Of a stretch of 64,000 nucleotides of DNA, positions 1 through 9,165 are shown in pieces. Position numbers and translations under genes: made by a program. Position 1 is the first letter of the stretch. Each line of letters opens with the position of its first letter. Source of the stretch: Peribacillus simplex (GTDB lineage Bacteria; Bacillota; Bacilli; Bacillales; DSM-1321); contig NZ_CP126106.1 in NCBI RefSeq assembly GCF_030123325.1, forward strand, positions 2,694,001 to 2,758,000, read 5' to 3'. The notes under the pieces are model-generated. The model searched no databases. It saw only the letters and a list, made by a program, of their open reading frames with translations, and was not told where the DNA came from.

Positions 1-18
1 TGAATTCGTATTTTCCAT
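1..18 (-). CDS. 5' end of an unidentified gene leaving the window
   Basis: Only six codons are inside the window (M-E-N-T-N-S, ATG at 18-16). The start is supported by a textbook AAGGAGG on the minus strand at 33-27, eight bases upstream. The upstream region holds two palindromes that could be its operators. Nothing can be said about the product. Confidence 0.55.
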
Positions 19-500
19 TAATCAATCCTCCTTGTGATTTTTTCACTAACGATCGGTAGTTACATTTCATTAAAGTGCACTTCGTTAATAACTGGATTAT
101 TCGGAATATTTAATTTAAAAATTCTGTATATATCCAGGCAATGAAAAGTCATCATTTTTGTTTTAAAGGATAATCAACATAAAAAGTGTTTACTTGTGAA
201 CTGAAAAAACATTATGACTGAATGCTTTTAACCGTTTTCATAATTCCTCTTTTTTTGCCTGTCCTCTAATCGGCCGCAGAGAGGAGTTGGTAAAGAAGAG
301 TAGGAAAATGCAAGGAACTGCTTCGTAACGGCCTTGTCTTTTTTGATTTCACATTTTTAATTAAAGGCATCACTCCTTAGAACATAATGATTTTTCAAAA
401 TAATGCTTTGCTGTTTTCATTTAGGATAGCATCACTCCATTCAGTATGTGTAAATCCATTATAAAGTCTCGTCTAACACCAGAGTAAACAGTTACGATAC
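19..500. other. gene-free stretch between the edge gene and the MerR gene
   Basis: AT-rich, with no open frame carrying a ribosome site on either strand. Apart from the two palindromes near 46-82 I see only a short weak inverted repeat (CCTCT/AGAGG) around 262-285. Confidence 0.5.
46..59. promoter_or_regulatory. palindrome upstream of the left-edge gene
   Basis: The 14 bases CTAACGATCGGTAG are an inverted repeat with one mismatched pair, the kind of site many TetR-family repressors use. A second perfect 10-bp palindrome, AAGTGCACTT, lies at 73-82. Both sit just upstream of the ribosome site of the partial minus-strand gene. Operator function is inferred. Confidence 0.4.
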
Positions 501-548
501 AAAAAAACAGCCTTTGAAATGATAATGCTTTCATTTCGAAGGCTGTTT
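501..548 (-). terminator. rho-independent terminator overlapping the end of the MerR gene
   Basis: On the minus strand an 18-bp stem (548-531 with 522-505, one G-U pair) has an 8-base loop and is followed by a run of U (the A run at 507-501). The 5' arm is coding: it spells the last five codons K-Q-P-S-K and the TGA stop of the MerR gene. Ribosomes finishing the gene must therefore clear the stem before it folds. Confidence 0.85.
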
Positions 549-1412
549 ACTAGTTACTTTCTCTTCAATCGGAATTTGTATTTCATAATAAGCTTCATCA
601 TATTGATCGGTCAGAGAAACGTCGACCTGCATAATTCGAAAGGCGTCACCGGTAATAACATAGCCATGAGTATCGCAATAATGGAGTAGCTTTTTTAGCT
701 GGGGTAGCATTTTTTCCCTTGTGAGTCCTCCATAATAGGAACATAAAAATAGCCCTTTTTCAATTTTTTGGGTTGGTTGCCCTGACTCTTCATCCTGAAC
801 TAGAATGAATAACTGAGATTGATAGTCACTTAGGTTAGAGGAAAAGTCAGATGATTGACGAATTTTATCAAAATACTCTTTCTTGATAAAATCTCCAAAT
901 TTATTGCTGGCCAATGCAGGAATGATTCCACCAATCCTGTTTTCGAGCTCCAAGTATCCAAAATAAAGATTTTCTGTATCCGCCCAACTTACCGATCTGC
1001 CTAGCTGGATGTATTCCCGTTCTTCAAATTGTTTTATCACGATATCCGAATTCCTGTAACTGTTTGTGAAATGTTCAATATTGTATAATCGGGTCATCAA
1101 TATATTATGGATATCTTGCAATTTCTTAATTTCTTCCTGAATATTCACCATTGATTTTTGAAGTGATTCAACCGACTTTTTGACATTGCGATTCGTAAGA
1201 AATTGCTTGATTTCCCCTAAGGAAAACCCGATGCTCCTTAAATCTTTTATCGTTCCGAGAACTTCATACTGGGAAATGGAGTAGTAACGATAGCCAGTTT
1301 CGGGATCAATATGATAAGGCTTTAGCAATCCAATTTTATCGTAATGACGCAATGTATCTACGGTTACACCTCGCAACTTCGCCATTTCTCCTATACTAAG
1401 CTTATTTTGCAT
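531..1412 (-). CDS. MerR-family transcriptional regulator with GyrI-like effector domain
   Basis: 293 residues. The N-terminus (about 1-70) is a MerR winged helix-turn-helix (IGEMAKLRGVTVDTLRHYDKIGL, then YRYYS). A helical linker follows at about 75-115. The C-terminal 170 residues resemble the GyrI-like ligand domain of BmrR/BltR drug sensors, which bind bulky hydrophobic cations and untwist a long-spacer promoter. There is no adjacent efflux gene, so the target is unknown. The ATG at 1412 follows a TAGGAGA-type ribosome site, and a TATAAT box on the minus strand at 1475-1470 may be the promoter. The gene is single and ends in its own terminator. Confidence 0.85.
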   Translation of the reverse strand: MQNKLSIGEMAKLRGVTVDTLRHYDKIGLLKPYHIDPETGYRYYSISQYEVLGTIKDLRSIGFSLGEIKQFLTNRNVKKSVESLQKSMVNIQEEIKKLQDIHNILMTRLYNIEHFTNSYRNSDIVIKQFEEREYIQLGRSVSWADTENLYFGYLELENRIGGIIPALASNKFGDFIKKEYFDKIRQSSDFSSNLSDYQSQLFILVQDEESGQPTQKIEKGLFLCSYYGGLTREKMLPQLKKLLHYCDTHGYVITGDAFRIMQVDVSLTDQYDEAYYEIQIPIEEKVTSKQPSK

Positions 1413-1752
1413 GGCTTTTTCTCCTAACCAATAATGAATTTATCTATATTAATAACATGATTATCCTTTATTATAAAGTAGTGATTCTTGTTATGTATAG
1501 CTAGTGTAGGATGATTTGAAGAGCATTTCACTTCCGGTTTAGGTCGAATACTGGACGGAAAGTTAAGTATGCCATTTTATGTACATGGGTTTTCCATTTC
1601 AACTCTTGAAGAATACCAACCGGATGGAAAAAATCCACTCTCAGATTTCAACTGAAGTTCCATTGCATGTTCATTAAGGAATTTGTAATGAGGGAACGTA
1701 TGTTTTATAATGTACTTTAAGTAGTTATCTATCGAAATAGGGGAGGTATTAT
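1413..1752. other. intergenic region between the divergent MerR and DinB genes
   Basis: Divergent spacer that should carry both promoters. On the minus strand TATAAT at 1475-1470 is a plausible -10 for the MerR gene. A 62-codon minus-strand frame here has no ribosome site and runs into the DinB gene, so I read it as chance. Confidence 0.45.
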
Positions 1753-2256
1753 ATGTATATTTCAATTTCGGATTTTATTAAAGAATGGAATAAAGAAGCC
1801 ATACTGACTCAAAATGTTTTGGATGGTTTGACTGATGAATCCTTAGATCAACAAGTTTATCCTGAAGGTCGCACTTTAGGAAGAATTGCATGGCATTTCA
1901 CCACGAACATTCCAGATTATCTAGCTCATTTCGGGTTAAAGATAGAACGGATAGAAAGTTCGGAAAACGTTCCATCTTCAGCCCGGGAAATTGCCATCAC
2001 TTTTAAAAATGTAAGTTCTCACGCAGCCAAAATTATTGAACAGCAATGGACAGACGAATCCCTGGAACAAATACAAGAAGCGTTTGGAAGACAGGAAACA
2101 AATGCTTCCATCCTTATGGGGCTAATCAAGCATATTGTTCATCATCGCGGACAAGTTACGGTACTAATGCGTCAAGCAGGAATAAAACCTTCTGGGGTTT
2201 ATGGACCGCCAAAAGAAGATTGGATTCATCTAGGTGTGGAAAATCCACCGCTTTAA
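1753..2256 (+). CDS. DinB/YfiT-like four-helix metal-binding protein
   Basis: 167 residues of the DinB superfamily, small four-helix bundles that bind a divalent metal through three histidines. The ligands are visible as His48 (in AWHF) and the His127-x3-His131 pair (KHIVHHRGQ). Members include bacillithiol S-transferases (BstA) and DNA-damage-inducible proteins of unknown function; the sequence alone does not decide which. The start is ATG 1753 after GGGGAGG. It is single, with a terminator about 95 bases downstream. Confidence 0.8.
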   Translation: MYISISDFIKEWNKEAILTQNVLDGLTDESLDQQVYPEGRTLGRIAWHFTTNIPDYLAHFGLKIERIESSENVPSSAREIAITFKNVSSHAAKIIEQQWTDESLEQIQEAFGRQETNASILMGLIKHIVHHRGQVTVLMRQAGIKPSGVYGPPKEDWIHLGVENPPL

Positions 2257-2726
2257 TAACTTAAGAATGCTTAAGTTAGGATTTTCAACATTCGGGGCCA
2301 TTGGCGAAATTAAATTCCAGTTCTCCATTTTATAACTGATAATATGTTTTAGCATCCTTTGAAGGGTGCTTTTTTATTTTGCAAAGAAGAGTTTAAATGG
2401 CATCCTTATTTTTCAAACTAAAGTTAATGAAGTAAAAGGTGCCATAGATTCCGTATTTCCTTTTTGATTAGACTATATTAAAGCATTAGTGCAGAATAGT
2501 TCTTTAATATTATTATTTATCATTAAATGACGAGATATTTACCAAATCAATTAAAGTAAAGCTGACTGAAAGTGTCTAGTTATAAATATCAGTATTTTGT
2601 TGAAAAATGTCGTTATTTGCGAATATCATTATCGTCATTTCTGAGATATTATTATATTGAATTAACACATTGAAGTGATCATGCAACCATATGTCGGGGC
2701 TCAATTAAGTGAGTGGGGGAAAATAA
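2257..2726. other. gene-free stretch upstream of the SigH paralogue
   Basis: Holds the DinB terminator at 2351-2376 and otherwise very AT-rich DNA that should contain the promoter of the sigma gene. No open frame with a ribosome site was seen. Confidence 0.5.
2351..2376 (+). terminator. rho-independent terminator
   Basis: AGCATCC and GGGTGCT pair (one G-U) around a 6-base loop and are followed by a T run. It lies downstream of the DinB gene. Confidence 0.75.
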
Positions 2727-3377
2727 ATGAGTGTAATCATCGAGAAGAAACGAATGGAAAACTATACTCATATGGAAGATGTAATGTTGGTTGGGAAAAT
2801 CCATAATGGTGATGAAGATGCACTGGACTTTTTAATCAAAAAATACAGATGTGTCGTTCAAGCAAATGCTTTGAAGTATTTTTTAACGGGTGGAGATAAG
2901 GAAGACGTCTTTCAGGAAGGGATGATTGGACTATATAAGGCCATTCGAGACTACAAAAATTGCAAAAAGTCGTCTTTCAGATCATTTGCGGAACTTTGCA
3001 TTACAAGACAAATCATAACGGCTGTTAAAGCGGCTATTCGCCAAAAGCATTCTCCCTTAAATAATTATGTTTCATTGTATATGCCTATCTATCAAGGGGA
3101 GTCTGAACAGGGCCTAATTGATCTAATTCCTGAACAGAGACAAAATGACCCAGTCACGATTTTAATAAAATCAGAAGAAATTTGCGATATTGAGCTAATT
3201 TTAACCGAAGTCCTTAGTGAGTTGGAAAGCAGTGTTGTGGACTTGTACCTGGAAGGAAAAACTTATTTTGAAATAGCAAAAGAACTGAATGTTCAAAAAA
3301 AGACGATCGATAATGCACTTCAGCGTGTAAAAAGGAAACTGGAGCGGCACTTCGAGTCCAGGAGGGTGGAAGAATAA
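2727..3377 (+). CDS. RNA polymerase sigma factor, SigH (Spo0H) paralogue
   Basis: 216 residues, collinear with Bacillus SigH, which directs early-sporulation and competence genes. Region 2 is clear (DEDALDFLIKKYR, then EDVFQEGMIGLYKAIRDY, then FAELCITRQIITA with RQKHSPLN). Region 4 is at about 165-212 (LYLEGKTYFEIAKELN, then IDNALQRVKRKLE). Canonical sigH sits beside secE/nusG/rpoB; here the neighbours are unrelated, so this looks like a second copy. The divergent N-terminus and altered region-4 recognition helix (NVQKKT) suggest changed promoter preference. The start is ATG 2727 after GGGGGAA. The 340-base upstream region is AT-rich without an obvious regulator site. Confidence 0.85.
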   Translation: MSVIIEKKRMENYTHMEDVMLVGKIHNGDEDALDFLIKKYRCVVQANALKYFLTGGDKEDVFQEGMIGLYKAIRDYKNCKKSSFRSFAELCITRQIITAVKAAIRQKHSPLNNYVSLYMPIYQGESEQGLIDLIPEQRQNDPVTILIKSEEICDIELILTEVLSELESSVVDLYLEGKTYFEIAKELNVQKKTIDNALQRVKRKLERHFESRRVEE

Positions 3378-3565
3378 TAACAATTATTCTTTAAACTTGC
3401 GGTCATTATTATTTGAAAAATAACATCGAAACGATTTAGTTTAATAAAAATTAGAATAGATAAAAATACTAGTTAATAATGGAGCTATTCGTGCAGTGCT
3501 ATCCTAAAGGAAAATAAAATCCCTCTAGGTAAATCGCCGATGATAAATTCTCTGAGTATAAACAC

Positions 3566-3596
3566 AAAAAGCCCAACTGGAACACATGGGCTTTTT
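3566..3596. terminator. bidirectional terminator between convergent genes
   Basis: AAAAAGCCCA pairs with TGGGCTTTTT around a short loop, giving a U run on both strands. It serves the SigH paralogue on the plus strand and the HesB-like gene on the minus strand. Confidence 0.85.
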
Positions 3597-3611
3597 ATTA
3601 TGTTCATTTTT

Positions 3612-3926
3612 TTAATTCACTCTATTCAATTGGAGATTATATCTCAATGTTTCATCTTTTGAATATAATTTGTATCCAAGTCCATCACTGTAATTAAGAA
3701 AGACTTTATCGGGAAGATGCTTTTTAGACTCACTTGAAATTAATACGGGGACCCCATCGATTATGAACCTCTCATCATCTTCGTTCTTATTATCAATTTT
3801 CAATTCATGTTCCACATAAATCGAACAGCTCCCAACATAAATGGCTTCGATGCGAACACCTTCATTCTCTTTATAATTCACTTTTAATAGTTGTTCAATC
3901 GCTGCTTCTTTAATCTCAATATTCAT
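3612..3926 (-). CDS. HesB/IscA-like fold protein (YneR type)
   Basis: 104 residues from the chosen ATG at 3926, which has GGGAG eight bases upstream; an ATG five codons earlier (3941) has no ribosome site. The sequence matches the HesB-like core fold seen in small Bacillus proteins such as YneR. True IscA carriers need three conserved cysteines. Only one cysteine is present (Cys34), so it is unlikely to carry an Fe-S cluster in the usual way. Its role is unknown. It is single and ends at a shared convergent terminator. Confidence 0.6.
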   Translation of the reverse strand: MNIEIKEAAIEQLLKVNYKENEGVRIEAIYVGSCSIYVEHELKIDNKNEDDERFIIDGVPVLISSESKKHLPDKVFLNYSDGLGYKLYSKDETLRYNLQLNRVN

Positions 3927-4217
3927 AAAACCCGCTCCCATACACTAATTGATATTATTTTTTATCTAATCAAGGAAAACAAAAATCAATATATGAAGAA
4001 TCCTCTATTTATTCATATACCCAATTGTTTATAAGTTAATGTGAATAAGATTGACAGGTTTGGATTTACTCAGACTTCTTAATTAAGTATATTAAAGCCG
4101 ATGTTTAAACAGTCCAGTCCCGGATCATCCGGCTTATGATTGTTTAATAATATCACCAATAAGTTCCTAACATCATGTGTCTGTAACTTCATTATTGGAA
4201 TATATAATGTCCAATGA

Positions 4218-5126
4218 TCATCCTATCGGCTTTGCTTTCATAGGCCATTTTTTGTTTAATTCAGTTATGAAAGTTTTGACATTCTTTTTATCTTCCATGA
4301 TTGGGGAATAGACGTACGAAAGTGTCCTGTTAAATGATTCATTTTTTACCTGAATAATAGAAAGGATTTTATTTTGTACATCCCTTTCAATTACACTTCG
4401 GGAAAGCAGTGCCAGCCCCAAGCCATTTTTTATAAGTGTTTCTTTAATTCCTTGATTACTGCTTATCGTGAGTATCGATTTAATTTTCAATCCATTTGAA
4501 CGTATGACGTGATTAAGGTATTCGCGTGTCCCTGATCCAACTTCCCTTGTTACCCATGCCTGGTCATGTAAAGCAGTAATCTCGACTTCTTCTTTATTAG
4601 CGAGTTCATGATTGTTAGAAGACACAATGAATAGCTCATCTTGCATGAATGGGTGAACAGAAAGCTCTTTTTCATTAGTTTGACCTTCGATTAAACCAAT
4701 ATCCACTTTGTATAGCCGAACGGCTTGAACGATTTCTTCCGTGTTTCCGATTACGACTTGAAGTTCAAGTTCAGGATAGTCCTCTTGAAGGTCGATGAGT
4801 AAAGAAGGAAGGATATACTCTCCTATTGTAAAACTTGCTCCTATCTTCAATTCGCCCTTGATGGACCTATCGTGTTCCTGAATGTCTTGTCTGGTCTGTT
4901 CATAGATTGTGATCATTTGCTTGGCCCGGTCGTAAAGAATTTCTCCCGTTAGGGTGACTTTTAGGAATTTAGGAGAACGGAGAAATAATTTGGTTTGGAA
5001 CTCTTCTTCCAATTTTTTTATATGCAAACTAACACTTGGTTGCGACATAAGAAGCATTTCTGCTGTTTTAGTAAAATTTTTGACTTCCACAAGGGTCACA
5101 AATGTTTTTAGAGCATCATAGTACAT
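4218..5126 (-). CDS. cysL: CysL, LysR-type activator of sulfite reductase genes
   Basis: 302 residues. The N-terminal winged helix-turn-helix is at about 1-60 (FTKTAEMLLMSQPSVSLHIK) and the periplasmic-binding-like effector domain spans about 88-295. It follows Bacillus subtilis CysL (YwfK) closely, including the blocks GELKIGASFTIGEYILPSLL, NTEEIVQAVR and WVTREVGSGTREYL. CysL activates cysJI and represses itself, and here it is transcribed divergently from cysJ with about 330 bases between, the usual arrangement for LysR control. The start is ATG 5126. Confidence 0.92.
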   Translation of the reverse strand: MYYDALKTFVTLVEVKNFTKTAEMLLMSQPSVSLHIKKLEEEFQTKLFLRSPKFLKVTLTGEILYDRAKQMITIYEQTRQDIQEHDRSIKGELKIGASFTIGEYILPSLLIDLQEDYPELELQVVIGNTEEIVQAVRLYKVDIGLIEGQTNEKELSVHPFMQDELFIVSSNNHELANKEEVEITALHDQAWVTREVGSGTREYLNHVIRSNGLKIKSILTISSNQGIKETLIKNGLGLALLSRSVIERDVQNKILSIIQVKNESFNRTLSYVYSPIMEDKKNVKTFITELNKKWPMKAKPIG

Positions 5127-5461
5127 AGAAATTTCTCCTTATTATTAATATTCTTAATAGTTACAATAAATTATATATATTTTACTAATGATGCGCCTTC
5201 CAGTAAAGTTTTAATGAGAAACTTATTTTAGGAAGAGTATAAGCTGGGGAAGGTTAATGTCCTTTATAACCTAATTTTTTATTTGTAGCGTGCTATGAAC
5301 CTATATGACTGTATTTTCATTTTTTTTGTAGTTAAAACCGACTTCGTCTATAGGAGTAAACGAGTTAATTATTTTATGGATGGAAATAAAAATGTTTAAC
5401 CCACTCGTTATACCTAAGAATCAACTAAGATAAGTTAATATCCCTTTGTGAGGTGGAAATC
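5127..5461. promoter_or_regulatory. divergent cysL/cysJ control region
   Basis: The only space for both promoters. On the plus strand TTGTAG (5326-5331) and TATAGG (5349-5354), 17 bases apart, form a weak sigma-A promoter of the sort that needs an activator. I could not pick out the CysL boxes by eye. Confidence 0.4.
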
Positions 5462-7276
5462 GTGCAACTTCAGGTAAGTAACAGTCCCTTTAAACATGAG
5501 CAGGCAGAGCTCCTTAACAGCCTCCTGCCCAGCTTGACAGAAACACAAAAAGTTTGGTTGAGCGGTTATCTGACTGCATCATTGTCAGTTTCGAATATGA
5601 GTTCAGCCGACGCTCCGGTATTGGAAGCTCAAAGCAGCGGAAAGACAGTATCAAAAGAGGTGACCATTCTCTATGGTTCACAGTCGGGCAATGCTCAAGG
5701 GCTGGCAGAAAATGCGGCGAGTAAGCTTGAGGGTAATGGCTTTCAGGTTACCATTTCATCCATGAGTGACTTTAAATTCAACAATTTGAAAAAAGTCCAA
5801 AATCTCCTCATTTCCGTTAGCACCCATGGAGAAGGTGATCCGCCGGATAATACATTGTCTTTCCATGAGTACCTTCATGGCAGGAGGGCACCAAGCCTCG
5901 AAGGTGTCCGCTTTTCAGTATTGGCGCTTGGGGACAGCTCATATGAGTTTTTCTGTGAAACGGGAAAACAATTCGATAAACGCTTGGAGGAACTAGGCGG
6001 GACACGGTTATTTCCGCGAATGGACTGCGACCTTGATTATGATGAGCCTGCTTCTGAATGGCTGGAAGGAGTCATTTCTAGTTTAAATGAAGGGCAAGGC
6101 AGTTCTGTTGCTGCAGTTCCCGCAACGATGGCTTCAGTAGGTGAACAAACGTATTCGAGAACAAATCCGTTTAAAGCGGAAGTGCTTGAAAATATAAATT
6201 TGAACGGTCGTGGCTCCAATAAAGAGACACATCATCTCGAGTTATCTCTTGAGGGCTCTGGTCTTACATTCGAACCTGGAGACAGCCTTGGTATGTATCC
6301 GAAAAATGATTCGGATTTAGTGGATATGCTTCTTACCGAACTCAATTGGGACCCAGAAGAAACCGTGAAGGTCAATAAGCAGGGAGAAGTTCGTAAGTTC
6401 AGGGAATCGCTCATCTCCGATTTTGAAATTACGGTTTTGACAAAATCCCTCATTGAACAAGCGGCCCAGCTTTCAGATAATGAGGATTTAAAGGAGCTTT
6501 TAGCGCCTGGTAACGAAGAAAGATTAAAAGAATATCGTGAAGGCCGTGATTTGCTTGATTTTGTCCGTGATTTTGGCTCATGGGGTGAATCGGCGCAAGA
6601 ATTCGTATCAATTCTCCGGAAAATTCCAGCCCGCCTATACTCAATTGCGAGTAGCTTATCCGCATATCCGGATGAAGTGCATTTGACAATCGGAGCTGTC
6701 CGGTATGAAAGTCACGGAAGAGAAAGAAAAGGTGTCTGCTCCATTTTATGTGCGGACCGGTTACAGCCTGGGGACATGCTGCCTATTTACATTCAGCATA
6801 ACCAGAATTTCAAGCAGCCGAATAACCCCGACACTCCAATAATCATGATTGGACCGGGAACGGGCATAGCTCCGTTCAGATCTTTTATCCAAGATCGCGA
6901 AGAATCGGAAGCGAAAGGGAAAACGTGGCTCTTTTTCGGCGATCAGCATTTCGTGACGGATTTCCTTTATCAGACTGAATGGCAAAAGTGGTTGGAAACA
7001 GGCGTACTTACGAAAATGGACGTTGCCTTTTCACGTGATACTGATGAAAAAGTGTATGTTCAAAACCGGATGCGCGAGCACAGCGGGGAATTATACGAAT
7101 GGCTTCAAGAAGGGGCAGCTGTATACATTTGCGGTGACGAGAAAAACATGGCACATGACGTCCATAATACGCTTATTGAGATCATAGAAAAAGAAGGCAA
7201 TATGAGCCATGCTGATGCGCAAGCTTATCTTGAAGAATTGCAACAAAATAAACGCTATCAACGTGATGTGTACTGA
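5462..7276 (+). CDS. cysJ: assimilatory sulfite reductase (NADPH) flavoprotein subunit
   Basis: 604 residues from GTG 5462. This start gives the family N-terminus MQLQVSNSPF and sits five bases after GAGGTGG; an earlier in-frame GTG at 5453 lies inside that ribosome site. The flavodoxin (FMN) domain is at about 65-210 (LYGSQSGNAQGLAE, STHGEGDPPDN). The FAD module has RLYSIASS and GVCS. The NADPH part has MIGPGTGIAPFRSF, SRDTDEKVYVQ and the C-terminal RYQRDVY. It passes electrons from NADPH to CysI for six-electron reduction of sulfite to sulfide in cysteine synthesis. It forms an operon with cysI 27 bases downstream. Confidence 0.95.
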   Translation: MQLQVSNSPFKHEQAELLNSLLPSLTETQKVWLSGYLTASLSVSNMSSADAPVLEAQSSGKTVSKEVTILYGSQSGNAQGLAENAASKLEGNGFQVTISSMSDFKFNNLKKVQNLLISVSTHGEGDPPDNTLSFHEYLHGRRAPSLEGVRFSVLALGDSSYEFFCETGKQFDKRLEELGGTRLFPRMDCDLDYDEPASEWLEGVISSLNEGQGSSVAAVPATMASVGEQTYSRTNPFKAEVLENINLNGRGSNKETHHLELSLEGSGLTFEPGDSLGMYPKNDSDLVDMLLTELNWDPEETVKVNKQGEVRKFRESLISDFEITVLTKSLIEQAAQLSDNEDLKELLAPGNEERLKEYREGRDLLDFVRDFGSWGESAQEFVSILRKIPARLYSIASSLSAYPDEVHLTIGAVRYESHGRERKGVCSILCADRLQPGDMLPIYIQHNQNFKQPNNPDTPIIMIGPGTGIAPFRSFIQDREESEAKGKTWLFFGDQHFVTDFLYQTEWQKWLETGVLTKMDVAFSRDTDEKVYVQNRMREHSGELYEWLQEGAAVYICGDEKNMAHDVHNTLIEIIEKEGNMSHADAQAYLEELQQNKRYQRDVY

Positions 7277-7303
7277 AAATTTGGAGGAAAAGGAGATAAC
7301 AAC

Positions 7304-9034
7304 ATGGTGAACCCACTATTGAAAGCACTATTGAAAGCACCAGAAGGCCCGCCTAGTGATGTTGAGCAAATTAAAGACAAAAGCGATTATTTGCGAGGTA
7401 CACTTGGAAAAGTGATGCAGGATCGGATTAGTGCCGGCATTCCGGATGATGACAATCGACTAATGAAACATCACGGCAGTTATTTGCAGGATGACCGGGA
7501 TCTACGCAATGAGCGTCAGAAACAAAAACTGGAGCCTGCCTATCAGTTTATGTTGCGTGTCCGCATGCCCGGCGGGGTGGCACAGCCTTCTCAATGGCTT
7601 GTTATGGATGACCTTGCCCAAAAATACGGTAACGGGACCTTGAAATTGACCACAAGGCAAACATTTCAAATGCATGGTATTTTAAAATGGAATATGAAAA
7701 AAACCATTCAGGAAATCCATGCTTCCATGCTGGATACAATCGCTGCATGCGGAGATGTAAACCGGAACGTAATGTGCAATTCAATTCCATTTCAATCCGA
7801 AATCCATTCCGAAGTATATGAATGGTCGAAAAAATTGAGTGATTATCTATTGCCACGTACAAGGGCGTACCATGAAATCTGGCTGGATGAAGAAAAAGTG
7901 GTCGGTACTCCTGAATTGGAGGAAGTCGAGCCAATGTATGGAAAGCATTATTTGCCAAGGAAGTTTAAAATAGGCATTGCGGTCCCTCCATCGAATGACA
8001 TTGATGTTTACTCCCAGGATCTTGGCTTCATAGCAATTGTTGAAAATGGAAAACTCATTGGTTTTAATGTGGCGATCGGCGGCGGTATGGGAATGACCCA
8101 CGGTGACAAGGCGACATATCCCCAACTAGCCAAAATAATCGGCTTTTGCACCCCTGATCAAATATTGGATGTGGCTGAAAAAATCATTACGATTCAGCGT
8201 GATTATGGAAACCGGTCCGTACGGAAAAATGCACGGTTCAAGTATACGGTTGACAGGCTTGGGCTCGAAACGGTAAAGGCTGAATTGGAAAACCGTCTAG
8301 AATGGAAGCTGGATGAAGCGAGAACTTATCATTTTGATAATAATGGTGACCGTTATGGATGGGTAAAAGGCATGCAAGGAAAATGGCATTTTACACTTTT
8401 TGTCGAGGGTGGCCGAATTGCCGATTCCAATGATTACAAGCTGATGACCGGGTTGCGTGAAATTGCAAAGATCCATACGGGTGATTTCCGTTTGACGGCC
8501 AATCAAAACCTGATCATTGCAGATGTGTCAAGCCAGAAAAAGAAAAAGATCATCGAATTGCTTGAATCATACGGTTTGACGGATGGTACACATCATTCGG
8601 CGCTCAGACGCAGCTCGATTGCATGCGTGGCGCTTCCAACATGCGGGTTGGCAATGGCCGAAGCAGAGCGTTATTTACCGGTTCTGCTTGATAAAATCGA
8701 GACCATTGTTGATGAAAATGGCCTAAGGAACGAAGAAATCACGATTCGCATGACCGGTTGCCCGAATGGCTGTGCCCGGCATGCACTCGGGGAAATAGGT
8801 TTTATCGGTAAGGCACCTGGCAAATATAATATGTATCTCGGTGCTGCCTTCGACGGAAGCCGATTAAGCAAAATGTATCGTGAAAACATCGGTGAAGAAG
8901 AGATATTGAAAGAGCTGCGTGCACTTCTTTCCCGATATGCAAAAGAACGTCAGCAAGGAGAGCATTTCGGAGACTTTGTCATCAATGCGGGCATTGTTAA
9001 AGAAGTGACGGATGGAATGAATTTTCATGATTGA
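7304..9034 (+). CDS. cysI: assimilatory sulfite reductase hemoprotein subunit
   Basis: 576 residues, the length usual for Bacillus CysI. Siroheme/4Fe-4S ligands are visible as Cys441-x5-Cys447 and Cys486-x3-Cys490 (TGCPNGCARH), and the sulfite-binding arginine-rich blocks (TTRQTFQMHG, NRNVMCN) are present. The enzyme reduces sulfite to sulfide with electrons from CysJ in the cytoplasm. ATG 7304 follows GGAGGAAAAGGAG. A strong terminator closes the operon 13 bases after the stop. Confidence 0.95.
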   Translation: MVNPLLKALLKAPEGPPSDVEQIKDKSDYLRGTLGKVMQDRISAGIPDDDNRLMKHHGSYLQDDRDLRNERQKQKLEPAYQFMLRVRMPGGVAQPSQWLVMDDLAQKYGNGTLKLTTRQTFQMHGILKWNMKKTIQEIHASMLDTIAACGDVNRNVMCNSIPFQSEIHSEVYEWSKKLSDYLLPRTRAYHEIWLDEEKVVGTPELEEVEPMYGKHYLPRKFKIGIAVPPSNDIDVYSQDLGFIAIVENGKLIGFNVAIGGGMGMTHGDKATYPQLAKIIGFCTPDQILDVAEKIITIQRDYGNRSVRKNARFKYTVDRLGLETVKAELENRLEWKLDEARTYHFDNNGDRYGWVKGMQGKWHFTLFVEGGRIADSNDYKLMTGLREIAKIHTGDFRLTANQNLIIADVSSQKKKKIIELLESYGLTDGTHHSALRRSSIACVALPTCGLAMAEAERYLPVLLDKIETIVDENGLRNEEITIRMTGCPNGCARHALGEIGFIGKAPGKYNMYLGAAFDGSRLSKMYRENIGEEEILKELRALLSRYAKERQQGEHFGDFVINAGIVKEVTDGMNFHD

Positions 9035-9046
9035 TTAAATGCAGTG

Positions 9047-9076
9047 AGAGACAGGTCTAATTTCCTGTCTCTTTTT
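9047..9076 (+). terminator. rho-independent terminator of cysJI
   Basis: AGAGACAGG and CCTGTCTCT form a perfect 9-bp stem followed by five T. Confidence 0.9.
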
Positions 9077-9165
9077 GTATTCAATAGTTTTCCGGAGTGC
9101 AATGATAAGAATGATAACTAGGCCTGGTACACCGGTATTGAAACATGACCATTCACTTTCATCGT

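Noticed and set aside
1577..1765. 62-codon minus-strand frame
   Set aside because: No ribosome site, overlaps the DinB start region, no recognisable family.
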